Of a DNA stretch of 38,545 nucleotides, positions 1 through 7,718 are shown one piece after another (within the stretch, counting starts at the first letter, position 1; every line of letters starts with the position of its first letter). A model generated the notes under the pieces. It did not search any database, was not told where the DNA came from, and saw only the letters and a list, made by a program, of their open reading frames with translations. The stretch is from an uncultured Clostridia bacterium (GTDB lineage Bacteria > Bacillota > Clostridia > Christensenellales > HGM11417), in assembly GCA_944332455.1 (NCBI GenBank), contig CALVJY010000022.1, positions 1 through 38,545 of the forward strand, given 5' to 3'. The position numbers were made by a program, and so were the translations under genes.

Positions 1-18
1 CGTGTGCTCTTCCGATCT
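1..18 (+). other. Illumina TruSeq adapter remnant at the contig edge
   Basis: The first 18 bases, CGTGTGCTCTTCCGATCT, match the 3' end of the Illumina TruSeq read-2 adapter. They are not genomic. Genuine insert sequence begins at about position 19. The gene at the edge is cut here: its reading frame loses family resemblance at about position 55 and stops at 29-31, so the 30-40 bases next to the adapter may be chimeric too. Confidence 0.95.
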
Positions 19-28
19 TGAAGATGGT

Positions 29-751
29 TCAGGCACGCGTGACGCATTTGAAGACCTGTTCGATGCGGGCGTACTTGAACTGCGAGACGATGGCCGGCGC
101 GATGACGGCATAGACCCGGTACTTGCTCCCCTGTTCGGAGGCCTTCAGAATGTCCAGGGTCTCCAGGATCATGGACTTGTCCACGATGGCGCCGAAGGGG
201 CATTGGTAGACGCAGGCCCCGCAGGAGATGCACTTGTCGGAGTTGATGACCGCCTTCTTGTTCTCGTCCACCGAGATGGCCTTGGCCTTGCAGCTGGTCA
301 CGCAGGGGCGCTGCTGCTTGATGATGGCCTGGTAGGGACAGACGGCCACGCAGCGGCCGCACTCGATGCACTTTTCCTTGTCCACCACCGCGTGCTTGTC
401 CACGATGGTGATGGCATCCCGGGGGCAGGCCTGCACGCAGCGGTGGGCCAGACAGCCCCGGCATGCGCCGGTGACGAAGATGCCCTCGACCGGGCACTCG
501 TCGCAGGCGATGTCGATGACCTCCACGGCGTTGGGATTGTCGGGGTCCCCCCCCATGGCCAGCTTGATGCGCTCCTGCAAAATGGCGCGTTCCTTGTAGA
601 TGCAGCAGCGCATGGTGGCCTTGGGTCCGGGCACGATGGCCTTGGGGATCTCCAGATAGACGTTGTCCATCCTGCCGGCGTCGTAGTGGCGGATGAGTTC
701 TTTGATGACCTGATATTTGAGTTCCTGGATCTGCGTGTCAAAAATGCGCAC
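29..751 (-). CDS. Monomeric [FeFe]-hydrogenase (group B / HydA2-like), N-terminal part only
   Basis: The visible 240 residues carry the ferredoxin-like N-terminus of a monomeric [FeFe]-hydrogenase, the enzyme that makes H2 from reduced ferredoxin. Cysteine motifs in order are CDECP, CRGC, HRCVQACP, CIECGRCVAVCP, CVTSCKAK and CISCGACVYQCP, which would hold several [4Fe-4S] clusters. The following IAPAIVSQFKYARIEQVF is where the H-cluster domain normally starts. The frame then diverges and stops at 29-31, just inside the adapter-contaminated contig end, so the catalytic domain is missing from this assembly, not necessarily from the organism. The start is GTG at 751, chosen because AGGAGG lies six bases upstream. 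It is the last gene of the rex-adhE-hydS operon, the position fitting hydA2 of the Ruminococcus albus unit. Confidence 0.85.
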   Translation of the reverse strand: MRIFDTQIQELKYQVIKELIRHYDAGRMDNVYLEIPKAIVPGPKATMRCCIYKERAILQERIKLAMGGDPDNPNAVEVIDIACDECPVEGIFVTGACRGCLAHRCVQACPRDAITIVDKHAVVDKEKCIECGRCVAVCPYQAIIKQQRPCVTSCKAKAISVDENKKAVINSDKCISCGACVYQCPFGAIVDKSMILETLDILKASEQGSKYRVYAVIAPAIVSQFKYARIEQVFKCVTRA

Positions 752-802
752 GGAGAACCTCCTTCTTCCGCGAGGGAATGCCGGCGGGAGAATCCTGCCG
801 GA

Positions 803-1963
803 TCAATCGTACAGTAATTCCACGTTTTTGCCCATCTTTTTGAGGTTGGAGGCCAGATTTTCCACCAGCTTCAGCTTCATGGTGATGTCGATGGGCAGGC
901 TCTGATGGGCCTTGTTGACGCTCTGCCCCACAAAGAAGCGGACGTCGGTGGCCTCCTCGAACAACAGGTTGGCCAAAAGAGAGGCCCCGTCGGTCTTGGT
1001 CTGGCGCTTGGAGGACAGATCCGAGACCGAAAGGTATTTTTCGGAGAGCTCCAGCACCCGCCGCAGGGTCAGCACGCCCTCGGTGGTCAGGTCCACCCCC
1101 TCGATGTAGCCGATGGGCGGGATGTCCTTGTCCGGAAAGTCGAACTTGGTGACCAGCTGGGTGTGCAGGTGGCGGGCCACGATGGTGGAGGTCGTCCCTC
1201 CGCAGACCACCTTTTTGCCCTCCCCTTCCAGAAATCTGGAGATGTAGAAGTCGTCCTTTTCCTTGTCGACCGGGGGGCCGACCATCAGGGAGACCGGACA
1301 CTTTTCCCGCACGCGGACGGCGGCCACCGTGGTGTCGTCGCCGGGCTGATCCAGATAAAGGTCGTTGCAGGCGGCGGCCAGCAGATTGGCGATGCAGCGG
1401 GCGGACATGCCGGGCTCGGCCACCCGGTCCAGAAAGGACATGATCTCCGGCCGCTGCCAGCCGAAATTCATCAGCTTGCCGATGCCGGCGTGGGGCACGC
1501 CGTCGCTCATCAGCACGATGACGTCGCCCTCGGAGAGGTCAAGTTCGGTCTTGCGGACGGTCTTGCCCAGAATGACCGAGGAGACGGAGGGAAGATCCCG
1601 GCATTTGCCCTCGTGCATGCAGATGGCGGGCGGGTTGTCGAATTCGACCAGATAGCCCTTGCCGCTGCTGTTCATGTGTACCACCGAAAAGGTGGAATAG
1701 GCCACCCCCCGCACCTTGCAGACCGGCAGCGAGGCGATCAGGGTCTCGATGCAGTCGTCCATGGGGATGCCGTTGGCCACCATGGTGCAGAGGATCTTGG
1801 AAGTGAGGGTGGAGAGGATGTTGGCCTTGACGCCGCTGCCCATGCCGTCGCACAGCACCAGCGTGGTAAAGTCCCCGTCGATCCGGGTCTCCACCTTGTC
1901 GCCGCACAGCTCCTCTCCCTTTTTGTTGAGCGACGTGTAACCGCTCTCCAGACAGAGAGGCAT
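803..1963 (-). CDS. SpoIIE-type PP2C serine/threonine phosphatase of the hydrogenase operon
   Basis: This is a soluble PPM/PP2C-family phosphatase of the SpoIIE type, about 386 residues. The metal-binding motifs are clear: LCDGMGSGVKAN near residue 38, VLMSDGVPHAG near 155 and GDDTTVAAVRV near 210. The last 170 residues form a separate domain I do not recognise, and no extra membrane or sensor domain is visible. I chose ATG 1963 because GGGAG lies nine bases upstream and the protein then begins directly with the LNKKGEELCGDKVE block. ATG 1978 and TTG 1981 are alternatives. It lies between hydS and the monomeric hydrogenase, and a kinase-like gene is three genes upstream. Family knowledge links such phosphatases to sensory [FeFe]-hydrogenases, so I infer that it relays the HydS signal by dephosphorylating a protein substrate, which is unknown. 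Confidence 0.88.
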   Translation of the reverse strand: MPLCLESGYTSLNKKGEELCGDKVETRIDGDFTTLVLCDGMGSGVKANILSTLTSKILCTMVANGIPMDDCIETLIASLPVCKVRGVAYSTFSVVHMNSSGKGYLVEFDNPPAICMHEGKCRDLPSVSSVILGKTVRKTELDLSEGDVIVLMSDGVPHAGIGKLMNFGWQRPEIMSFLDRVAEPGMSARCIANLLAAACNDLYLDQPGDDTTVAAVRVREKCPVSLMVGPPVDKEKDDFYISRFLEGEGKKVVCGGTTSTIVARHLHTQLVTKFDFPDKDIPPIGYIEGVDLTTEGVLTLRRVLELSEKYLSVSDLSSKRQTKTDGASLLANLLFEEATDVRFFVGQSVNKAHQSLPIDITMKLKLVENLASNLKKMGKNVELLYD

Positions 1964-2002
1964 AAGACGTTCTCCCATCAATCACGGGCCGGCGGGCGGG
2001 AA

Positions 2003-3703
2003 CTACTCCTTGCCCTCGGCCTCCAGGGTGTTTTTCAGTTTCAGCAGGGCCACCTTGGTCTCGGCCGTGGTCTCGCCCAGCAGAGAGGCGATCTCCTGGG
2101 CCACCCGCATCTGCTTGTTGATGACCTCGGCGGCGGTGGCCACGGTCTCGGCCTTCATGTCGTCGAACTGGCGGTCGGCCCGGACCTTGGCGGTGATGTC
2201 CTTCATGAATCCGAACATCATCTTGTGGTTTTTGAGCACCACGATGGACAGCTCGACGTAGGCGTCGGTCTTGGGCAGGTGTACCCGCTTGCTGTGCAGT
2301 CCCCGGTCGCTGTTCATGGCCAGCATGAATTCGCTGGGATCCACGAAGTCCACCAGATCCCGGCCGGAGGGCTGGGGATCGTCGATCCCCCACAGCTTGG
2401 CGGCGGCGGGGTTGATCTGCTGGATCTTCAGGTCGAAGTCCACGGTGACGATGCCGTTGGGGCTGTTCTGCATGACCTCGTAGGACATGGTCTCGGCCCG
2501 CTCCCGCATGTACGGCAGGCACATCTCCACGTCGGCGTAGCCGTTGGCCACCGCCCAGGCCTTTTCCCGGCAGGTGGAGTAGCCGCAGGCCCCGCAGTTG
2601 AGCTCGTCCTCCGGCCGGACCTTGCCCGTGCGGGCCAGGATCTCGGCGATCTCGCGGTCGGTGGCCGGGAGGCTGGGCGACTTCAGGCGGGGATGATTGC
2701 ACACCAGCGAGACCTCCACCGCGGGCAGCGGGGCCGCGCAGGAGAGGTCGCTCCCCTTTTTGACGTACTGCCGGACCATGGCGTTGGCCCGGATGGAATC
2801 CTCCCGGCGGTCCAGCTTGCAGGGCCCGTTGACGCAGGCCTGCTCGCAGGCGTTCAGCTCCAGGAAGGCATGGTGGATGTTGTCGATGTCGGCCAGCACC
2901 TCCATGCACCGCTCCACGCCGTCCACGGCGATGTACTCGTAGCCCTCCAGAAATCCGGACAGTGACTTGATGATCCCCCGGCTGATGGGGTAGTAGCGGG
3001 CGCGGTTCAGGGGCCCGGGCTCGGCCACCCGGACGGCGGCCACCTCGGCGGGCGAGATCCCCCGCTCCTCGAACATCTGCTGAAGCTCCTCGAAGGTCAG
3101 CACGCCGTCGACCAGCCCGCTCTCCCTGGCCTCCCTCTTCTTGGCGATGCAGGGGCCGATGAAGACCACCTTGCAGCCCGGATGCTCGGCCTTGAGCTTT
3201 TTGGCGTGGGCCAGCATGGGCGAATCCACGGGCGCCAGATACTTGAGGGCCTTGGGATAGTACATCTGAATGAGGCGGTTGACCGCCGGGCAGGCCGAGG
3301 TGATAAAGTTGTCGAACTCCCCGGTCTTTAACAGTTTTTCATACTCCGCCGAGACCATCTGGGCGCCGATGGCGGTCTCCTCGCACTCCGAAAAGCCCAG
3401 CTTGCCCAGGGAGATCTGCATGTTGGTAAAGTCCATCACCCCGAAGCTGGAGACAAAGGAGGGCGCCACCGAAGCGTAGACGTTCCCCTCTCTTAAAAGG
3501 GCCTCCACGTTCTCCCGCTCGCTGTGCACCCGCTTGGCGTTCTGGGGGCAGATGTGGGTACACCGCCCGCACAGGATGCACCGCTCCGGAATGATCCTGG
3601 CCTGATGGGTGCTGAATTCGATGGCCTTGACCGGGCAGCCCCGCAGGCACTTGTAACAGTCCCGGCACTCGGCCTTCTGAAAGTCCAGATATTCCTGCTG
3701 CAT
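2003..3703 (-). CDS. hydS: Sensory [FeFe]-hydrogenase with C-terminal PAS domain (HydS)
   Basis: A 566-residue cytoplasmic protein. Two [4Fe-4S] motifs (C13/16/19/23 and C42/45/48/52) precede an [FeFe]-hydrogenase domain with TSACP at 135-139, GPCIAKK at 183-189 and ELNACEQACVNGPC at 282-295. An Fe-S domain follows (C370, C373, C378, C395), then a PAS domain (about 404-505) and a helical tail. The L1 motif is TSACP instead of TSCCP, so the cysteine that relays protons in fast catalytic hydrogenases is alanine. The L3 motif is also non-canonical. Both traits, with the PAS domain, are typical of sensory (group C) enzymes, which are thought to sense H2. ATG 3703 is chosen for its spacing from GAGG; GTG 3712 and ATG 3709 lie just upstream. 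Neighbours match the R. albus hydS transcription unit. Confidence 0.92.
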   Translation of the reverse strand: MQQEYLDFQKAECRDCYKCLRGCPVKAIEFSTHQARIIPERCILCGRCTHICPQNAKRVHSERENVEALLREGNVYASVAPSFVSSFGVMDFTNMQISLGKLGFSECEETAIGAQMVSAEYEKLLKTGEFDNFITSACPAVNRLIQMYYPKALKYLAPVDSPMLAHAKKLKAEHPGCKVVFIGPCIAKKREARESGLVDGVLTFEELQQMFEERGISPAEVAAVRVAEPGPLNRARYYPISRGIIKSLSGFLEGYEYIAVDGVERCMEVLADIDNIHHAFLELNACEQACVNGPCKLDRREDSIRANAMVRQYVKKGSDLSCAAPLPAVEVSLVCNHPRLKSPSLPATDREIAEILARTGKVRPEDELNCGACGYSTCREKAWAVANGYADVEMCLPYMRERAETMSYEVMQNSPNGIVTVDFDLKIQQINPAAAKLWGIDDPQPSGRDLVDFVDPSEFMLAMNSDRGLHSKRVHLPKTDAYVELSIVVLKNHKMMFGFMKDITAKVRADRQFDDMKAETVATAAEVINKQMRVAQEIASLLGETTAETKVALLKLKNTLEAEGKE

Positions 3704-3774
3704 GTTCATCACCTCGCCCGGCCCAAAAAGGCCGGCTCTTTCCCTTTTCTGCCTTCCGGCGGAGCCGGTTTTCC

Positions 3775-4017
3775 TTACAGCTTGGGATAGATCTCCTTGG
3801 CGAAGATCTCCTCCACGTTGTCCTTGTTGACGTTGAGCAGGATGTCCTCGTCCGCCATGACCGACACCCCCTCGGAGCAGTGCCCGAGGCAGAAGCTGGC
3901 CTGCAGCTCCACGACGTCCTCCACGTCATACTTTTTGATGATCCTCTTCAGTTCCTCAATGACGTCATAGGAGCCCTTCAGGTGACAGGAACTCCCCACG
4001 CAGACTGAAATTTTCAT
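3775..4017 (-). CDS. Thioredoxin-like [2Fe-2S] ferredoxin (NuoE-like)
   Basis: An 80-residue single-domain ferredoxin with the thioredoxin-like fold of NuoE and HydC. The four ligands are C6 and C11 (CVGSSC) and C43 and C47 (CLGHC), the spacing expected for a [2Fe-2S] cluster. It has no signal peptide and should be cytoplasmic. GGAGG sits just upstream of the ATG. It follows the kinase after a 239-bp gap containing a strong stem-loop and precedes hydS by 71 bp. An electron-carrier role towards HydS or the monomeric hydrogenase is inferred from position only. Confidence 0.9.
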   Translation of the reverse strand: MKISVCVGSSCHLKGSYDVIEELKRIIKKYDVEDVVELQASFCLGHCSEGVSVMADEDILLNVNKDNVEEIFAKEIYPKL

Positions 4018-4077
4018 AAAGTCCTCCGTTTTCCCCCGGCCGCCCCGGACGGGCGGCGGTCTTTTGCCGCCGACGGC

Positions 4078-4113
4078 AATTTTTGCCGGTCACCCGGCAG
4101 GGCGGCAAAAATT
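4078..4113 (-). promoter_or_regulatory. Intercistronic stem-loop between kinase and ferredoxin genes
   Basis: Perfect 11-bp arms (AATTTTTGCCG at 4078-4088 and its complement at 4103-4113) enclose 14 bases. An alternative nested hairpin has arms TGCCGG/CCGGCA with a GTGA (GNRA-type) loop on the transcribed strand (4084-4099). There is no uridine run beyond the stem on the minus strand, so it is not a standard terminator; it may be a processing or stabilising element or a leaky terminator within the operon. The rest of the 4018-4256 gap holds no gene I can support; a second GC hairpin (GCCGCC/GGGCGGC) lies at about 4040-4058. Confidence 0.5.
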
Positions 4114-4256
4114 CGGACCGAAGCCCGAATTCCTGCCTGTTTTTTTGAGGCGGCACCTTCGGGACCGCCAGAGCGCAAATGCCTTGCGATCTTCCTGCGG
4201 CGCCGCCTTTGATTCTTTTTCCTTCCGGGAAGCTGTCGTTCAGGTCTTTCCCGAGA

Positions 4257-5006
4257 TCACTCGTAGTCCACCACGTTGACCCAGTGGAGGAGGAAGTCCC
4301 GCTCCTCGGGTTTGCCCTTGACCGACTGGGAGGCGGCCACGATGGGCAGCCACTGCTGCACGTACTGCTTGGCAGTGTCGCTCTTTTGGCAGAACAGCTT
4401 CAGATAGTCCTCGGCCTGCTGGTCCTTTTTGGCCAGCTTGAACAGCAGGTAGGTGCGGGCGGCGTCGGCGCTGGCGTTGCCCTGGGTGGCGTGCGACCAG
4501 TCGTTGATGTAGTACTTGCCGTCCTTGCCCACGATGATGTTGGAGGGATTGAAGTCGCCGTGGCAGAGTTTGTTGTGCTTGGGCATGGCCTCCAGCCGGG
4601 TGTGCAGCTCGTAGCGGGTGGTGGCGTCCAGGGTGGTGGCCGAGATCTTGCGGTTCATCTTGTCCTTCAGCTTGTTCAGCAGGGGGCAGGTCTTGGCGTG
4701 CATGGACAGCTGCAGATCCACGAAGGTCTCCAGGTACTGGTTCAGCTTTTTGGGATTTTCGTCCATCAGCTGCTGCAGGGTGACTCCCTCGACGTAGTCG
4801 CGGACGATGGCCCACTTGCCGTCGATCTTCAGTACCTCCTGGATGCGGGGGATGTTCAGACCGGTCTCCTCCACGCGGGCCTGATTGAGGGCCTCGTTCA
4901 GCACGTCAGCCTTGGAAAAGCTTTCGTCAAACACCTTGATGCACAGGTCTCCGTCCCGATAAATTTTCTTGGCCGGACGGCTGGCGATCAGTTCTTTCAG
5001 TTCCAT
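4257..5006 (-). CDS. APH/choline-kinase-fold kinase of the hydrogenase operon
   Basis: A 249-residue protein of the protein-kinase-like superfamily, closest to the aminoglycoside/fructosamine kinase type. CIKVF (residues 22-26) provides the N-lobe lysine, HGDFNPSN (149-156) is the Brenner-type catalytic loop with D151 and N156, and INDWSHA (167-173) supplies the second metal aspartate. No signal or membrane segment is visible. AAGGAGG lies eight bases before the ATG, and the stop of adhE is 27 bp upstream. In R. albus the hydS-hydA2 unit includes a gene called a serine/threonine protein kinase. I infer that this is its counterpart and that it opposes the PP2C phosphatase downstream. A small-molecule substrate cannot be excluded. 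Confidence 0.75.
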   Translation of the reverse strand: MELKELIASRPAKKIYRDGDLCIKVFDESFSKADVLNEALNQARVEETGLNIPRIQEVLKIDGKWAIVRDYVEGVTLQQLMDENPKKLNQYLETFVDLQLSMHAKTCPLLNKLKDKMNRKISATTLDATTRYELHTRLEAMPKHNKLCHGDFNPSNIIVGKDGKYYINDWSHATQGNASADAARTYLLFKLAKKDQQAEDYLKLFCQKSDTAKQYVQQWLPIVAASQSVKGKPEERDFLLHWVNVVDYE

Positions 5007-5033
5007 TGAAGTTTCCTCCTTGATCTCCCGGAT

Positions 5034-7628
5034 TTATTTGCCGTAGTAGGCGTTCAGATACATTTCCTTGATCTCGCTCATCAGCGGATAGCGCGGGTTG
5101 GCGCCGGTGCACTGATCGTCGAAGGCCTGCTCCACCATCTCGTCCAGGGTGGAAAGGAACTTCTCCTCGTCCACGCCGTACTCCTTGATGCTCTTCTTGA
5201 TGCCGACCCGGGCCTTGAGGTCCTCCACGGCCTTGACCAGGTTTTCGAACTTCTCGGCCTCGGTCTTGCCGCCCAGTCCCAAAAAGTCCGCGATCTCGGC
5301 GTAGCGGGACAGGGTGTGCGGGTAGGCGTACTGCGGGAAGGTCCCCATCTTGCGGGGGGTCTCCGAGGCGTTGAAGCGCAGCACATAGCTGATCAGCAGG
5401 GCGTTGGCCACGCCGTGCGGCAGGTGGTGGAAGGCGCCCAGCTTGTGCGCCATGGAGTGGCAGACCCCCAGGAAAGCGTTGGCAAAGGCGATACCGGCCA
5501 TGGTGGAGGCGTTGGCCATCTGCTCGCGGGCCTCGGGATCCTGCGCGCCGTTGTCATAGGCGCGGGGCAGATACTTGAAGATGTTCCTGAGGGCCACCAG
5601 CGCCTGTCCGTCGGAGTAGGGCGTGGCCATCACCGAGGCGTAGGCCTCCAGGGCGTGGGTCATGGCGTCGATACCGGAGGCCGAGGTCAGGCCCTTGGGC
5701 ATGTTCATCATCAGATCGGCGTCGATGATGGCCATGTTGGGGAGCAGCTCGTAGTCGGCCAGGGGGTACTTGATGCCGGTGCGCTCGTCGGTGATGACCG
5801 CGAACGGGGTGACTTCCGAACCGGTACCGGCCGAGGTCGGCACGGCGATGAAGTAGGCCTTTTCGCCCATCTTGGGGAAGGTGTACACCCTCTTGCGGAT
5901 GTCCACGAAGCGCATGGCCATATCCAGGAAGTCGGCCTCGGGATGCTCGTACAGCACCCACATGATCTTGCCGGCGTCCATGGCCGAGCCGCCGCCCAGG
6001 GCGATGATGCAGTCGGGACCGAAGGCCCGCATGGCCTCGGCGCCCTCCTTGGCGCTGGCCAGCGTGGGATCGGGGGCCACGTGGAAGAAGCAGGTGTGCT
6101 TGATGCCCATCTCATCCAGCTTGTCGGTGATGGGCTTGGTGTAGTTGTTGGTGTACAGGAATTCGTCGGTGACAATGAAGACTTTCTTCTTGCCCATGAC
6201 GTTTTTCAGCTCGTCCAGGGCCACGGGCAGGCAGCCCTTCTTGAAGTAAACTTTCTGGGGGGTTCTCAACCAAAGCATATTCTCTCTCCTCTCCGCCACC
6301 GTTTTGATGTTCATTAAGTGCTTGACGCCCACGTTTTCGGACACCGAGTTGCCGCCCCAGGAGCCGCAGCCCAGGGTGAGAGAGGGAGCCAGTTTGAAGT
6401 TGTAAAGATCGCCGATGCCGCCCTGCGAGGAGGGGGTGTTGACCAGCACCCGGCAGGTCTTCATGCGATTTTCGAAGAGTTCCAGCTTTTTCTGCTCGGT
6501 CAGCACGTTCAGGTAGACCGAGGAGGTGTGTCCGTAGCCGCCGTCCGCGATCAGCTGCTCGGCCTTGGCCACGGCGTCCTCGAAGTCCTTGGCCTTGTAC
6601 ATGGCCAGCACGGGAGACAGCTTTTCGTGGGCGAATTCCTCGTCGATGCTGACCGAGGTGACCTCGCCGATCAGGATCTTGGTGTCCTCGGGGACCTCCA
6701 CGCCGGCCAATTGGGCGATGGTGTGGGCCTTCTGCCCCACGATCTTGGAGTTCAGGGCGCCGTTGATGAGGATGGTCTTGCGGACCTTCTCGGTCTCCTC
6801 GGCGTTCAGGAAGTAGCAGCCGCGGGCCTTGAATTCCTTTTTGACGGCGTTGTACACCTTTTCCAGCACGATGACCGACTGCTCGGAGGCGCAGATCATG
6901 CCGTTGTCAAAGGTCTTGGAGTGGATGATGGAGTTGACGGCCAGCAGAATGTCCGCCGAGTCGTCGATGACGGCCGGGGTGTTGCCGGCGCCCACGCCGA
7001 CCGCGGGCTTTCCGGAAGAGTAGGCCGCCTTGACCATGCCGGGGCCGCCGGTGGCCAGGATGACGTCGGCCGCCTTCATGACCGCGTTGGTCAGATCCAG
7101 CGAGGGAACGTCGATCCAGGCGATGATGCCCTCGGGCGCGCCGGCCTCGACCGCGGCCTGCAGCACCACTTTGGCGGCCTCGATGGTGGACTTTTTGGCC
7201 CGGGGATGGGGGCTGATGATAATGCCGTTGCGGGTCTTTAAGGCCAGCAGGGTCTTGAAGATGGCCGTCGAGGTGGGATTGGTGGTGGGAATGACCGCGG
7301 CGATGATGCCCACGGGCTCCACGATCTTCTTGACCCCGTAGGCGGGATCTTCCTCGACCACACCGCAGGTCTTGGTGTGCCGGTAAGCGTTGTAGATGTA
7401 CTCCGCGGCATAGTGGTTCTTGATGACCTTGTCCTCGACCACGCCCATGCCGGTCTCCTCCACCGCCATTTTGGCCAGCGGGATCCGCATTTTGTTGGCT
7501 GCTGTGGCCGCCGCCAGGAAGATCTTGTCCACCTGCTCCTGCGAGTAGGTGGCGTACTTCGCCTGCGCGGCCTTGAGTTCGGCCAGCTTCTCGTTGAGCG
7601 CTTCCACGGTGTCTACCATCTGTACCAT
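5034..7628 (-). CDS. adhE: Bifunctional acetaldehyde-CoA/alcohol dehydrogenase
   Basis: AdhE reduces acetyl-CoA to acetaldehyde and then ethanol with NADH, disposing of fermentative reducing power. Its 864 residues are the normal length for the fusion. The aldehyde dehydrogenase half (about 1-440) has the catalytic cysteine C247 in NGMICASEQ. The iron-dependent alcohol dehydrogenase half (about 450-864) has GGGSAMDAGK, SGIDAMTHALEAY and CHSMAHKLGAFHHLPHG, which carry the aspartate and histidine iron ligands. The start is ATG 7628, preceded by AAAGGAG; an upstream in-frame extension to 7667 has no ribosome site and is rejected. It lies 90 bp after rex, with an inverted repeat in the gap, and is expected to be Rex-repressed when NADH is low. 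AdhE proteins usually assemble into spirosome filaments. Confidence 0.97.
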   Translation of the reverse strand: MVQMVDTVEALNEKLAELKAAQAKYATYSQEQVDKIFLAAATAANKMRIPLAKMAVEETGMGVVEDKVIKNHYAAEYIYNAYRHTKTCGVVEEDPAYGVKKIVEPVGIIAAVIPTTNPTSTAIFKTLLALKTRNGIIISPHPRAKKSTIEAAKVVLQAAVEAGAPEGIIAWIDVPSLDLTNAVMKAADVILATGGPGMVKAAYSSGKPAVGVGAGNTPAVIDDSADILLAVNSIIHSKTFDNGMICASEQSVIVLEKVYNAVKKEFKARGCYFLNAEETEKVRKTILINGALNSKIVGQKAHTIAQLAGVEVPEDTKILIGEVTSVSIDEEFAHEKLSPVLAMYKAKDFEDAVAKAEQLIADGGYGHTSSVYLNVLTEQKKLELFENRMKTCRVLVNTPSSQGGIGDLYNFKLAPSLTLGCGSWGGNSVSENVGVKHLMNIKTVAERRENMLWLRTPQKVYFKKGCLPVALDELKNVMGKKKVFIVTDEFLYTNNYTKPITDKLDEMGIKHTCFFHVAPDPTLASAKEGAEAMRAFGPDCIIALGGGSAMDAGKIMWVLYEHPEADFLDMAMRFVDIRKRVYTFPKMGEKAYFIAVPTSAGTGSEVTPFAVITDERTGIKYPLADYELLPNMAIIDADLMMNMPKGLTSASGIDAMTHALEAYASVMATPYSDGQALVALRNIFKYLPRAYDNGAQDPEAREQMANASTMAGIAFANAFLGVCHSMAHKLGAFHHLPHGVANALLISYVLRFNASETPRKMGTFPQYAYPHTLSRYAEIADFLGLGGKTEAEKFENLVKAVEDLKARVGIKKSIKEYGVDEEKFLSTLDEMVEQAFDDQCTGANPRYPLMSEIKEMYLNAYYGK

Positions 7629-7661
7629 AACATTCTCCTTTTGGTAAAAATGTTTATTTGC

Positions 7662-7675
7662 TATCAAAATTGATA
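7662..7675. promoter_or_regulatory. Inverted repeat in the rex-adhE gap
   Basis: TATCAAAATTGATA has 6-bp arms separated by two bases and lies 34 bp upstream of the adhE start codon. It is AT-rich within a GC-rich region and sits where a secondary operator would be expected. It does not match the usual Rex consensus (TTGTTAA-N4-TTAACAA) well, so assignment to Rex is uncertain. I see no convincing separate adhE promoter in the 7629-7718 gap. Confidence 0.4.
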
Positions 7676-7718
7676 TCTGAAGTGATTTCCCCGGGCTTTC
7701 GGACCGGGCTTTGGCCGT

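Noticed and set aside
905..2965. 686-residue plus-strand open frame opposite the phosphatase and hydS genes
   Set aside because: It is a codon-bias shadow in GC-rich DNA: low-complexity Gly/His/Asp/Val-rich translation, no ribosome site, no domain, and it overlaps two well-supported genes.
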